A stretch of DNA of 10,251 nucleotides from Planctomycetaceae bacterium (GTDB lineage Bacteria > Planctomycetota > Planctomycetia > Pirellulales > Pirellulaceae), in NCBI GenBank assembly GCA_007133715.1, contig SLMF01000658.1, positions 1 to 10,251 on the forward strand, in the 5' to 3' direction. Within the stretch, counting starts at the first letter, position 1, and every line of letters starts with the position of its first letter. This document shows positions 1 through 6,094 of this stretch, one piece after another. The notes beneath the pieces were generated by a model. It was given only the letters and a program-made list of their open reading frames with translations. It had not been told where the DNA came from and did not search any database. The translations under genes and the position numbers were made by a program.

Positions 1-308
1 CCCTCGGGCATCCGGGCATGCAGTCCCAGCACGGTCAGCGGTTTGTCGATCACCAGGGTCTGATCCAGGGTCCAGGGGCGATTCCGGTCAAACAGGATCA
101 CGGAATGGGGGGAAGCGGCGGCAAGCACCTGATGCGGATCACGATCACCCGCCGTGATCAGTTGCGCCCCCGCGGCTTCGCTCGACACCTGCTCGTCTGC
201 CGCATCGGCACGGGCGGCTCCCGCAGGTCCCGATTGCATCAGCGCCGATCCCATGGTCAGGCCCACCAGTCCGGCCGACCCCTTTCTGAAAAAATCACGC
301 CGTTCCAT
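1..308 (-). CDS. Tat-exported protein, N-terminal fragment; probable right-handed beta-helix protein (partial)
   Basis: This is the first 102 codons of a gene that runs off the left edge. It starts at an ATG at 308-306, preceded by GGGAG with 7 nt spacing. The N-terminus MERRDFFRKGSAGL is a twin-arginine signal (RRDFF), followed by a hydrophobic stretch ending in an AGAARADA-type cleavage region at about residues 28-36. Export of a folded protein by the Tat system is therefore likely. After the signal, the segment with WTLDQTLVIDKPLTVLGL, at about residues 80-97, has the alternating beta-strand spacing typical of the first coils of parallel beta-helix proteins (pectate lyase or polygalacturonase-like folds). 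This fold call is inference from a short fragment, and no catalytic residues are in view. It lies downstream of and codirectional with the HzsA-related gene, 379 bp away, so a separate promoter is plausible. Confidence 0.8.
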   Translation of the reverse strand, partial: MERRDFFRKGSAGLVGLTMGSALMQSGPAGAARADAADEQVSSEAAGAQLITAGDRDPHQVLAAASPHSVILFDRNRPWTLDQTLVIDKPLTVLGLHARMPE

Positions 309-368
309 TGTCTTTCTCCCTTTCGCAACGAGCAACGCTAAATGAGAAACGCTTGCAGTGTCATTCCG

Positions 369-374
369 ATTCTA
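369..374 (-). promoter_or_regulatory. possible -10 element upstream of the Tat-exported protein gene
   Basis: On the minus strand this reads TAGAAT (5 of 6 matches to TATAAT) inside TTAGAATC, the same octamer found at the stronger promoter at 5262-5290. It lies about 60 bp upstream of the start codon at 308. No convincing -35 hexamer sits 16-18 bp further upstream, so the call is weak. Confidence 0.25.
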
Positions 375-581
375 AGCTGAGCGCAACCGGATTGGGCCAG
401 GTCGATTTTCCGCTGGCATCGACAGCACGCACGCGATACGGGCGAGTTTGGGGAGAGGCGGTTTCGCGGGGCAGGTCCCGGTCCCACCCTGTGGTCTGCC
501 CGGCACCCCGTCGGGCGATCTACTCAAAAGGCGTGGTGATGTCGTGGGCCTTTCTGTTCCAGTGGGGGAAGGTGAACATGA

Positions 582-597
582 CCGCCACGATTGGCGG
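582..597 (-). terminator. perfect hairpin downstream of the HzsA-related gene, possible terminator
   Basis: CCGCCA and TGGCGG (582-587 and 592-597) form a perfect 6-bp GC-rich stem with a 4-nt loop. It lies about 90 nt past the stop codon of the minus-strand gene ending at 688. No T-run follows on the minus strand, so it is not a canonical intrinsic terminator. It could also be a 3'-end stabilising structure. Confidence 0.3.
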
Positions 598-687
598 CGG
601 GGCGTCAGGCGGCACAGCAATCCACCCACGCGAGTGGTGTCGCATCGGGGACGCGTGCTTCCCGGGCCAGTCGCCGCGAGGCTCGGC

Positions 688-3600
688 TCAATCGTAGAGG
701 ACTTGAAAGTTTTCCATGTCGGCCCGCGGACGTTGTTCCAGCAGTTCGTGGATCGGGTCGAAGGTGCGGAGGATCCGCTGGTAGTCCGGATCGTCCGTGG
801 ACAGGAAGATCGGCTCGCCACACCGCTGCGTCCCGCCGGCCTCAGCCGCCAGGGGCGCCAGCAGGAAATTGTTGTTCTCGGGGCGCATCACACGGGTGTA
901 GAACTTTCGCGGCAGCTGGTCCCCGTGGCATTCCACGCACCGGCGGGCGGCGACTTCGTTCAGCGTCGCGTCGAGTTCTCGCGGCATCATCCGGCGACTG
1001 CCCAATTCGGCTTTGTGATTCGAGGCGGAGGTGCCGTAGTAAGGGATATTCAGGTCCATCCACAGATAGACCCGTCGCCGATCCTGCTCGGGCACGTCGA
1101 CACGGGGTTGGCCGTCCGAATCGGGATGGCCGCTACGGAGGATCTCTGCCAGCTTACTGGCCGGGCTGCCCCAGCGCCTTGGTTCGATCTCAAGCGTATT
1201 ATGCCCCGCCCCGTTGATCGTCCAGATCCATTCCACGTAGGGACTCTGGCCGCGAATGTGGTCGTAATCTTGCCCCGAGGGGCTGCCATGCTGCCGCCAA
1301 CGGTGTTCGGCCTGGGTCCCCGTCCGGCAGAGGATGTCGTAAGACACGCTAAAGAAATCCGTCATGTCACCGGTCAGATCGACATTTCCCGGCTGCTCCC
1401 GCTCGTTATGGCAGCCGATGCAATGCCGATCGAAAACGCCTTGGACCACCTCCGGATAGCTGAATCCTTTCACGCCCCATTCCGGTTCTTGCAGCCCTTG
1501 GGCTTGGCCGCTGAGCGTAAACCGGTGACTGCTGAGCGGACTGACCGAATTTCGATCGGCGTGGCAGCCGACGCAACCTTGGACTTCGCCCGGCATCAGA
1601 TGCGTGAAGGTTCGCATCCGTTGGAGGGCGCGCCCCTCCTGGTCCAGCGCCAGGAAATAGATCGGCACTTCGGAGGGCACCCGGAAGGTGGCGCTGCCAT
1701 CCGCTGCAACGTCGGCCAAGCCCCACAGCTTCTTGGGTGCGTACGTGGCACCGCAGGAAACCAGCGGGAACTGGAACCCGAACACGGCGATATTCCGCAT
1801 CCCCGAACCATCGGGCCGCAGATTGTTCTGCGGCGTGTGCGTGCTCTTTTCCACTTCCTGCACGACCGCGATCTGGGCGATTTCACCTCGCGAAACGTCC
1901 GGTTCGAGGCCTTGGTACACATCCTGCAGCACGACCGTCGCCCAGCTGCCGGTGACGCTGCCGTCTTCGGGCAAAGCGATCTGTTCATCCCGCACATTAC
2001 CCGGCAGAGCGGGGGGGATGGATCGAGGGCGAATCGGTTGCGGGCTGTAGAACCCCAAGCCATCCTGCGGGCCCAGCAGCGAGGTCGCGTTGGCCTCGAA
2101 ATCGCGTAACTGAATCACTCCCCCTTTCGAAACCAAAAAATGCTCTTCGTCGATCGGCATCGGTTTCTCATACTGGCCGCGAATCCCCGTATCCAGCATC
2201 CCGTTACCCCAGGGGCCTCCTCCCAGACGATGGGCGTAGATATCGATTTCCGGTGTCAGGTTCCGCACCGCCGCGGGAGAATTCGCGCCCTTCGTCGGGT
2301 CGATGGCCACGATCCCACCGCGGCACGAGCCATTATGATTCGTCGCGGTCGCGATCACGGCGGGCGAGTTCGGGATCGGCCGGGCATCCATGAACGTGCC
2401 GGGCGATAGCACGCGATTGCCGTAGAATCCGGCCAGTCCCGTCCCGTCGGGATTGATCGTCCACAAGCTCTGGATCGGGCAAGCCGCCCGGTCGACATAT
2501 TCCCAACGCGTGTAAATGATCCGTCCGTCGTTCAGGACCGAGGGCGTGAAATCCATCAGGTAATTGGCCGACAACCGCTGTTGCTGCGAACCGTCGCGTT
2601 CCATCCGGTACAGCACGGGCGAGGTCACCACGTAGCAGTAGGCATAAGCTGCCTTGCGATCCGAAATGAAAGCGATCCCGCCATCCGGCAGCCAGCACGG
2701 ATCAAGGTTGTTATGGGAGCCGTGGGTCAGCTGGGTCAGATCGCTGCCGTCGATCCCGATCCGGAACACATGATAGTTATGTTCTTCCTCGGGATACTGC
2801 GAGATATCCTCGATATGGGCCACGGGATTGGAGGCGACATGTCCGCCGCGACGGAGCGCGAACACGATCTCCCGGCCGTCGTAGGACAGATCGGCAGTGG
2901 TGATCATGCCATCGCCCGCATCGAAGATCTGCGTCAGTTCAGCGCCCTCCTCGTGAGGGGAAAAACGGTACAAACCACCTCCCGGCCGATAGCCCTCGAC
3001 GTGGTACACGTACACGTGCGAGATGTCCAACGGCTTCCGTTTGACGACGAGCAGGTCGTGGAACCCGAAGCGGCCGTCCAAATAATCCGCGCGGAGGGCC
3101 CGGGCCTCGGGCGTCCGTTCCTCGGGCGGCAGCGCCAGTTCCGCCAGCAGCGTTTCGCTGATCGGCTCGCGGAACACGGCGATCGCGGCCGCGCCGGGGT
3201 TGGGCGAGTTGGGGTGCGAGGACAGGAACGCGATCCGCACGCGACGAACCTGCTGGGCCGGGATCCGGATCCGCTGCGCCCCCCGGCGATGGGCCAAAAC
3301 CCCCTCCGCCACCGGTTCCGCTTCCTCGTCCACATACACCGCATAGTCCCGGAAACACTCCAGCAGCGGACTGGTCACGCGGGCAAAGTACAAAATCTCA
3401 GCTACCGTGACCGGCTCGTCCCACTCCAGCTCGAACCAGCCGTCCCGGGTTCCTCGCACCGCCCAGTCACCGGCATCCTGTTGAAAATCTTGCGGCAAAA
3501 CGCCGCTGATTGCCAGCTCGGGACGATAGGACTCACTAAATTGGCTGCTGGCCGAAACGCGAGCCCGCGTGGCAAGATTCTCGGGCAGCGTCTCGGCATC

Positions 3601-3693
3601 CGCCGATCGAGCCCCGCCGACCCACCCGCTTACCAGTAACAGCCAGACACCGGAAACTGCGAAACTTGACGAAATCGGAGGCCACGCGCGCAT
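688..3693 (-). CDS. HzsA-related protein: exported discoidin-like / beta-propeller / HZS-alpha-middle-like protein with three CXXCH heme motifs
   Basis: This 1001-residue protein starts at 3693, with AGGAG at 3701-3705 on the minus strand (7 nt spacing). Residues 1-33 form a Sec signal peptide with a cleavage region near ARSADA. Residues about 40-175 resemble an F5/8-type C (discoidin) carbohydrate-binding module. Residues about 240-560 carry repeated TolB/PD40-like propeller strands, such as HVFRIGIDGSDLTQLTHGSH (from H305) and its repeats. Residues about 583-706 match my memory of the middle domain of hydrazine synthase alpha (DVYQGL, RGEI, IYFLALDQEGRALQRMRTF, MPGE). Heme-attachment motifs are CVGCH (707-711), CIGCH (758-762) and CVECH (919-923), with a planctomycete-cytochrome style segment around the second. 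A periplasmic electron-transfer or redox role is inferred. The substrate is unknown. No other anammox gene is in view, so I do not call it a hydrazine synthase. The upstream neighbour is a thioredoxin-fold lipoprotein. Confidence 0.85.
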   Translation of the reverse strand: MRAWPPISSSFAVSGVWLLLVSGWVGGARSADAETLPENLATRARVSASSQFSESYRPELAISGVLPQDFQQDAGDWAVRGTRDGWFELEWDEPVTVAEILYFARVTSPLLECFRDYAVYVDEEAEPVAEGVLAHRRGAQRIRIPAQQVRRVRIAFLSSHPNSPNPGAAAIAVFREPISETLLAELALPPEERTPEARALRADYLDGRFGFHDLLVVKRKPLDISHVYVYHVEGYRPGGGLYRFSPHEEGAELTQIFDAGDGMITTADLSYDGREIVFALRRGGHVASNPVAHIEDISQYPEEEHNYHVFRIGIDGSDLTQLTHGSHNNLDPCWLPDGGIAFISDRKAAYAYCYVVTSPVLYRMERDGSQQQRLSANYLMDFTPSVLNDGRIIYTRWEYVDRAACPIQSLWTINPDGTGLAGFYGNRVLSPGTFMDARPIPNSPAVIATATNHNGSCRGGIVAIDPTKGANSPAAVRNLTPEIDIYAHRLGGGPWGNGMLDTGIRGQYEKPMPIDEEHFLVSKGGVIQLRDFEANATSLLGPQDGLGFYSPQPIRPRSIPPALPGNVRDEQIALPEDGSVTGSWATVVLQDVYQGLEPDVSRGEIAQIAVVQEVEKSTHTPQNNLRPDGSGMRNIAVFGFQFPLVSCGATYAPKKLWGLADVAADGSATFRVPSEVPIYFLALDQEGRALQRMRTFTHLMPGEVQGCVGCHADRNSVSPLSSHRFTLSGQAQGLQEPEWGVKGFSYPEVVQGVFDRHCIGCHNEREQPGNVDLTGDMTDFFSVSYDILCRTGTQAEHRWRQHGSPSGQDYDHIRGQSPYVEWIWTINGAGHNTLEIEPRRWGSPASKLAEILRSGHPDSDGQPRVDVPEQDRRRVYLWMDLNIPYYGTSASNHKAELGSRRMMPRELDATLNEVAARRCVECHGDQLPRKFYTRVMRPENNNFLLAPLAAEAGGTQRCGEPIFLSTDDPDYQRILRTFDPIHELLEQRPRADMENFQVLYD

Positions 3694-3760
3694 CGATCAT
3701 CTCCTGGAAAGCTGAGAAAGTAACTCGAAATGGGGAACCGTTTCTGGCCCGGAAAACCCC

Positions 3761-3789
3761 ATCATAAGCTGTCGGCCCCGACAACTCCA
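3761..3789 (-). promoter_or_regulatory. candidate promoter of the HzsA-related gene with a dyad in its spacer
   Basis: On the minus strand TGGAGT (3789-3784, 3 of 6 to TTGACA), a 17-bp spacer and TATGAT (3766-3761, 5 of 6 to TATAAT) are arranged like a sigma-70 promoter. The spacer contains the perfect dyad TGTCGG-GG-CCGACA (3770-3783), a possible operator. The predicted start of transcription, near 3754, gives a leader of about 60 nt. Confidence 0.35.
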
Positions 3790-3828
3790 GCCGGATCCGC
3801 GCCGACCGCAGCACCCGACCAGCCGCAA

Positions 3829-5148
3829 TCAGCGCTCCAACAACGCTTCGAGTTCCTCGGTCAACGAGTCCTTCAAGGCAGGCGCAAAACCGACGTGAAA
3901 GCCCTGCACCACGCCCGACTGATCAATCACCACCAGCGTCGGAAGCCCGCGGATGCCAAACGCCGAACCGACTTGGCGCTCCGGATCCAACGCCACCGTC
4001 AGCTGCAAATCGTGCTCCTCCAGGAATGCCACGATCGGCTCGACCGCCTCACCCTGATTCACCGCATACACCACCAAGCCGCGATCCGCATATTGCTGAG
4101 CCAAATCGTCCAGCACCGGCATCGCTTCGCGGCACGGCGGACACCAAGTGGCCCAGAAGTCCAGCAGCACGAGATGCTCGCCGAGATGTTTCTCCAAATT
4201 CACCGTGGTACCATCCAGCAGGTTCAGTTCGACTTGAGGAGCTGGCTGTCCAATCAACTCGGGGGCCTGGCTTTGCCGCTCGCGTTGCGGCGGCTCGCCA
4301 GGCGTCACCGCAAACAGATCGTCCTGCCGCTGTGCCTCCGGGGGGGGAGAGAAAACGAAGTTGTCCGGCTCCACCTCTTGGTCAAAGGCCCAGTTTCGGT
4401 ACTGCTCCGTCACCGTCACTTCGAGCCCTTCCAATCCCTGTTGTCCGCCCAATTCCAGCATCTCCGTCATCGACTGCGAGATATCCAGCACCACCTGATG
4501 GACCAAGGGATCGGTGCCGGAATCCACCCACAATTCCCATGACAGCTTCGGAGCGGTGAAACTCAAGCGATGGGCTTGCGTCTCGCCGAACGGTTCCAAC
4601 CCCAGATACCGGGCGTCCACCACGTCGTCCATCATCCGGGCATACGGGTCGGTTCCCAACAACGACAGCACGAACAACCCGCCATTGGAAATCATGTCGA
4701 TGGTGGGATCGGCCAGCAATTCATCGCATGAAGGCGGGGCATCCTGCGCAGCGTAGGCGTTCAACATGGAAACGTAGATGGTAAGCGTTTCGCCATCGGA
4801 CAGGACATCGATCCCGCCCGGTCCGGCATCGCTCCGCAACGCCAAGCGATTGGGACGCGCGAAGACCAAGGAACGTTTCACCGTCACCTCGTTTTCCAGA
4901 CCCGCCACGCGGGTGCGGGCAACCGCCTCTTCTTCCATGCGGATCGTCTGCTTGGCCTTGTAAAAGTCCGCGACTTGGTGCATCAGGCTTTCGGCGGTAA
5001 CCGGTTCGTCCGCATCGGCCGTCGGTTCGGGGACAGCCGCGGGGGGAGACGCGGGGGGGCCATCTGCTGCGGGTTCCGTCCCATGGCAGCCGAAGCAGGT
5101 TACCAGCAGGACAGCCAGAGCCAGACAATACAGGGGGACCTTCATCAT
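3829..5148 (-). CDS. lipoprotein fusing a LolA/DUF2092-like domain to a TlpA/ResA-type thioredoxin domain
   Basis: The protein has 439 residues from the ATG at 5148. An adjacent second ATG at 5145 has better spacing (7 nt) from AGG at 5153-5155. The N-terminus MMKVPLYCLALAVLLVTCFGC is a lipoprotein-type signal, with C18 or C21 as the likely lipidated cysteine. A Pro/Ala-rich linker follows. Residues about 50-270 form a beta-rich region resembling the LolA-like DUF2092 family (KRSLVFARPNRLALRSD, then WELWVDSGTDPLVHQVV). Residues about 300-435 are a thioredoxin fold of the TlpA/ResA/AhpC-TSA type: the redox motif W335-CPPC (C336 and C339) lies within FWATWCPPCREAMPVL, and a cis-proline (GLP403T) follows. 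It likely acts as an envelope-anchored thiol-disulfide reductase. Reduction of apocytochrome cysteines is a known job of ResA and CcmG relatives, and the gene downstream encodes three CXXCH motifs. That functional link is inference. Confidence 0.87.
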   Translation of the reverse strand: MMKVPLYCLALAVLLVTCFGCHGTEPAADGPPASPPAAVPEPTADADEPVTAESLMHQVADFYKAKQTIRMEEEAVARTRVAGLENEVTVKRSLVFARPNRLALRSDAGPGGIDVLSDGETLTIYVSMLNAYAAQDAPPSCDELLADPTIDMISNGGLFVLSLLGTDPYARMMDDVVDARYLGLEPFGETQAHRLSFTAPKLSWELWVDSGTDPLVHQVVLDISQSMTEMLELGGQQGLEGLEVTVTEQYRNWAFDQEVEPDNFVFSPPPEAQRQDDLFAVTPGEPPQRERQSQAPELIGQPAPQVELNLLDGTTVNLEKHLGEHLVLLDFWATWCPPCREAMPVLDDLAQQYADRGLVVYAVNQGEAVEPIVAFLEEHDLQLTVALDPERQVGSAFGIRGLPTLVVIDQSGVVQGFHVGFAPALKDSLTEELEALLER

Positions 5149-5438
5149 CGCACCTTTTCGGGCAGGGGGGGGGAGGCAAGGACCGGCCCGCAACGAGCGC
5201 ACGGTCACTTCGTCCGTGCTGGAGACCGAGCGGGGGTCGCCTGAGCACTCATCACGCCCTGATTCTAACACATGCCCCGCCCCACGTCAGGGCATCGCGT
5301 GAGGGCCTCGCGTCAGAGCCGCGTGTGAGCGGTGCCGCGACGGGAACTCGCCCCGCTCCGGTTGCTTCGAACGGCCATACCGAGTACTTTAGGAGTCGTG
5401 TCGTTCAGAGCGACGGACACCCCTTCAACGAGCATCGC
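5149..5438. other. 290-bp divergent intergenic region between the lipoprotein and GroES-like genes
   Basis: It contains the minus-strand promoter and dyad at 5256-5293, a G9 tract at 5165-5173 (C9 in the minus-strand leader), and a weak plus-strand promoter-like arrangement of TTGCTT (5362-5367), 17 bp and TACTTT (5385-5390) about 50 bp ahead of the GroES-like start. No coding sequence is evident. Confidence 0.55.
5262..5290 (-). promoter_or_regulatory. extended -10 promoter for the thioredoxin-fold lipoprotein gene, bracketed by an inverted repeat
   Basis: On the minus strand CTGACG (5290-5285, 4 of 6), a 17-bp spacer and TAGAAT (5267-5262, 5 of 6) preceded by TGT (an extended -10) form the best sigma-70-type promoter in the window. 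The predicted start, near 5255, gives a leader of about 107 nt before the ATG at 5148. The repeats GCCCTGA (5256-5262) and TCAGGGC (5287-5293) overlap the two promoter hexamers and their centres are 31 bp apart, about three helical turns, as in a repressor operator. Confidence 0.5.
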
Positions 5439-5768
5439 ATGGCCACCACACGCAAGCAGACTTTTGAATATGTGGAGCCCATTGGGGCACGGATACTGGT
5501 TCGCAAAGACGAACCGAAACGCGAGACCCGGGGAGGAATCGCCCTGCCGGACCAGGCAGAAATCCCCACGATTACCGGGCGGATCGTGACCATCTCGACC
5601 CAGGTGGAAAACGACGTCGACGTCCCGTTACGCCAGTATGACAAGATCCTGTTCCATCCCAAGAACGCCATCCCCGTCGATTTCGAACCGGACAACCAGC
5701 TGTTCGTCGTCCCCGTGGAAGACATTGTGGCCGTCTTCCGGCGGCAGGCACCGGAAGACGAAACCTGA
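5439..5768 (+). CDS. GroES/Cpn10-like co-chaperonin family protein
   Basis: This 109-residue protein starts at the ATG at 5439. An in-frame GTG at 5325 would add 38 residues with no Cpn10 character (MSGAATGTRPAP...), so I reject it. No strong Shine-Dalgarno is visible (CAACGAGC upstream). Residues 14-101 align with GroES: PIGARILVRKDEP matches the first strand, residues about 26-46 match the mobile loop with GGIAL (32-36) in place of the GroES GGIVL that docks onto GroEL, GRIV follows, and the C-terminal strand is VVPVEDIVAVFR. The mobile-loop hydrophobic residues are retained, so GroEL binding is possible. The length is normal for the family. No groEL lies next to it, unlike a typical groESL operon, so it may be a secondary or specialised Cpn10 paralogue. 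Confidence 0.85.
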   Translation: MATTRKQTFEYVEPIGARILVRKDEPKRETRGGIALPDQAEIPTITGRIVTISTQVENDVDVPLRQYDKILFHPKNAIPVDFEPDNQLFVVPVEDIVAVFRRQAPEDET

Positions 5769-5881
5769 GCTTCTGCGACCTACACCGCACGCGGTCGAAA
5801 TTGCCCTCGGTGCATCGTCCGTCACCCCGAATACCGTAGAGAGGAAAATGCAGGGTTCACGCGGCGCCATCTATCTTCCGT

Positions 5882-5912
5882 CCCCCTGCACTCGGGGGTA
5901 CCACAGGGGGGG
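5882..5912 (+). repeat. REP-like C/G-rich palindromic unit, copy 1
   Basis: CCCCCTG (5882-5888) and CAGGGGG (5904-5910) form a perfect 7-bp stem. The loop contains a further GGGGGT that can pair in an alternative hairpin with the first C-run. The arrangement CCCCCTG-nnCTn-GGGGGT-nnn-CAGGGGGG is repeated in inverted orientation at 6003-6035. Confidence 0.55.
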
Positions 5913-5952
5913 CACCCGATTCAAGCTTTGATCACCGGGCAGCCATGAACGA

Positions 5953-5966
5953 CCGATGCAAATCGG
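5953..5966. other. small hairpin with GCAA tetraloop
   Basis: CCGAT (5953-5957) and ATCGG (5962-5966) enclose GCAA, a stable GNRA-type tetraloop if transcribed from the plus strand. It lies between the two inverted C/G-rich units and may be part of one composite structured element. Confidence 0.3.
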
Positions 5967-6002
5967 CAATACTGCGCCTTCGGAGCTCGATTTTCCCGCC
6001 GA

Positions 6003-6035
6003 CCCCCCTGACCACCCCCCTTAGAACAGGGGGGG
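6003..6035 (-). repeat. REP-like C/G-rich palindromic unit, copy 2 (inverted)
   Basis: CCCCCCTG (6003-6010) and CAGGGGGG (6027-6034) form a perfect 8-bp stem with a 16-nt loop. An alternative inner hairpin pairs the second C-run (6015-6020) with the G-run (6029-6035). Read on the minus strand, the unit aligns with copy 1 at 5882-5912 along its whole length with few mismatches. It may also act as a bidirectional terminator between the convergent genes. Confidence 0.55.
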
Positions 6036-6056
6036 AAACGTGCCAAGAATCAGCAT

Positions 6057-6087
6057 ATTCACCGTGAATGAACTGCCACGGAGGCAG
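6057..6087 (-). terminator. dyad and hairpin just past the minus-strand gene end, possible weak terminator
   Basis: Immediately past the stop codon at 6095 on the minus strand, CTGCC-TCCGT-GGCAG (6087-6073) forms a 5-bp stem followed by TTCATT. Next comes the perfect 13-bp dyad ATTCAC-C-GTGAAT (6057-6069). The T-tail is poor, so termination efficiency is uncertain. Confidence 0.3.
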
Positions 6088-6094
6088 CAGCGTT

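Larger units (their letters stand above)
309..687. other. 379-bp intergenic region between two minus-strand genes
   Basis: I see no coding sequence here that I would accept. The region contains a strong perfect hairpin (582-597), the inverted repeat GGGCAG/CTGCCC (469-474 and 496-501) with a tandem GGTCCC-GGTCCC inside its loop, and a -10-like TAGAAT (369-374, minus strand). It probably holds the 3' UTR of the HzsA-related gene and the promoter and leader of the next gene. Confidence 0.6.
5769..6094. other. 326-bp region between convergent gene ends, rich in palindromes
   Basis: The GroES-like gene ends at 5768 on the plus strand and the unknown secreted protein ends at 6095 on the minus strand. 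No coding sequence is supported between them. The region holds two C/G-rich palindromic units (5882-5912 and 6003-6035), a GCAA-tetraloop hairpin (5953-5966), a 13-bp perfect dyad (6057-6069) and a 5-bp stem near the minus-strand stop codon (6073-6087). Transcription from both sides probably ends here. Confidence 0.6.

Noticed and set aside
448..2109. Long plus-strand open frame of 553 codons
   Set aside because: It lies antisense to the HzsA-related gene, has no recognisable domain, and its composition (His/Arg/Pro-rich) is typical of the opposite strand of a GC-rich gene.
2581..3639. Plus-strand open frame of 352 codons
   Set aside because: It is another antisense shadow of the HzsA-related gene with low-quality His/Arg/Gly-rich translation and no motif.
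688..3693. Functional hydrazine synthase of an anammox organism
   Set aside because: No hzsB/hzsC, hydrazine dehydrogenase or other anammox gene is in view. The extra discoidin-like module and overall architecture fit the broader HzsA-related family, so substrate and reaction are left open.
5149..5271. N-terminal extension of the thioredoxin-fold lipoprotein to an ATG at 5271
   Set aside because: It would bury the lipoprotein signal 41 residues inside the protein, and the ATG lies within the predicted promoter.
5325..5438. N-terminal extension of the GroES-like protein to a GTG at 5325
   Set aside because: The added 38 residues have no similarity to Cpn10 and would give an abnormal length. 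The ATG at 5439 fits the family.
5882..6035. Insertion sequence or MITE with target duplication
   Set aside because: No transposase and no flanking direct repeat are visible, so I list the units only as REP-like palindromes.
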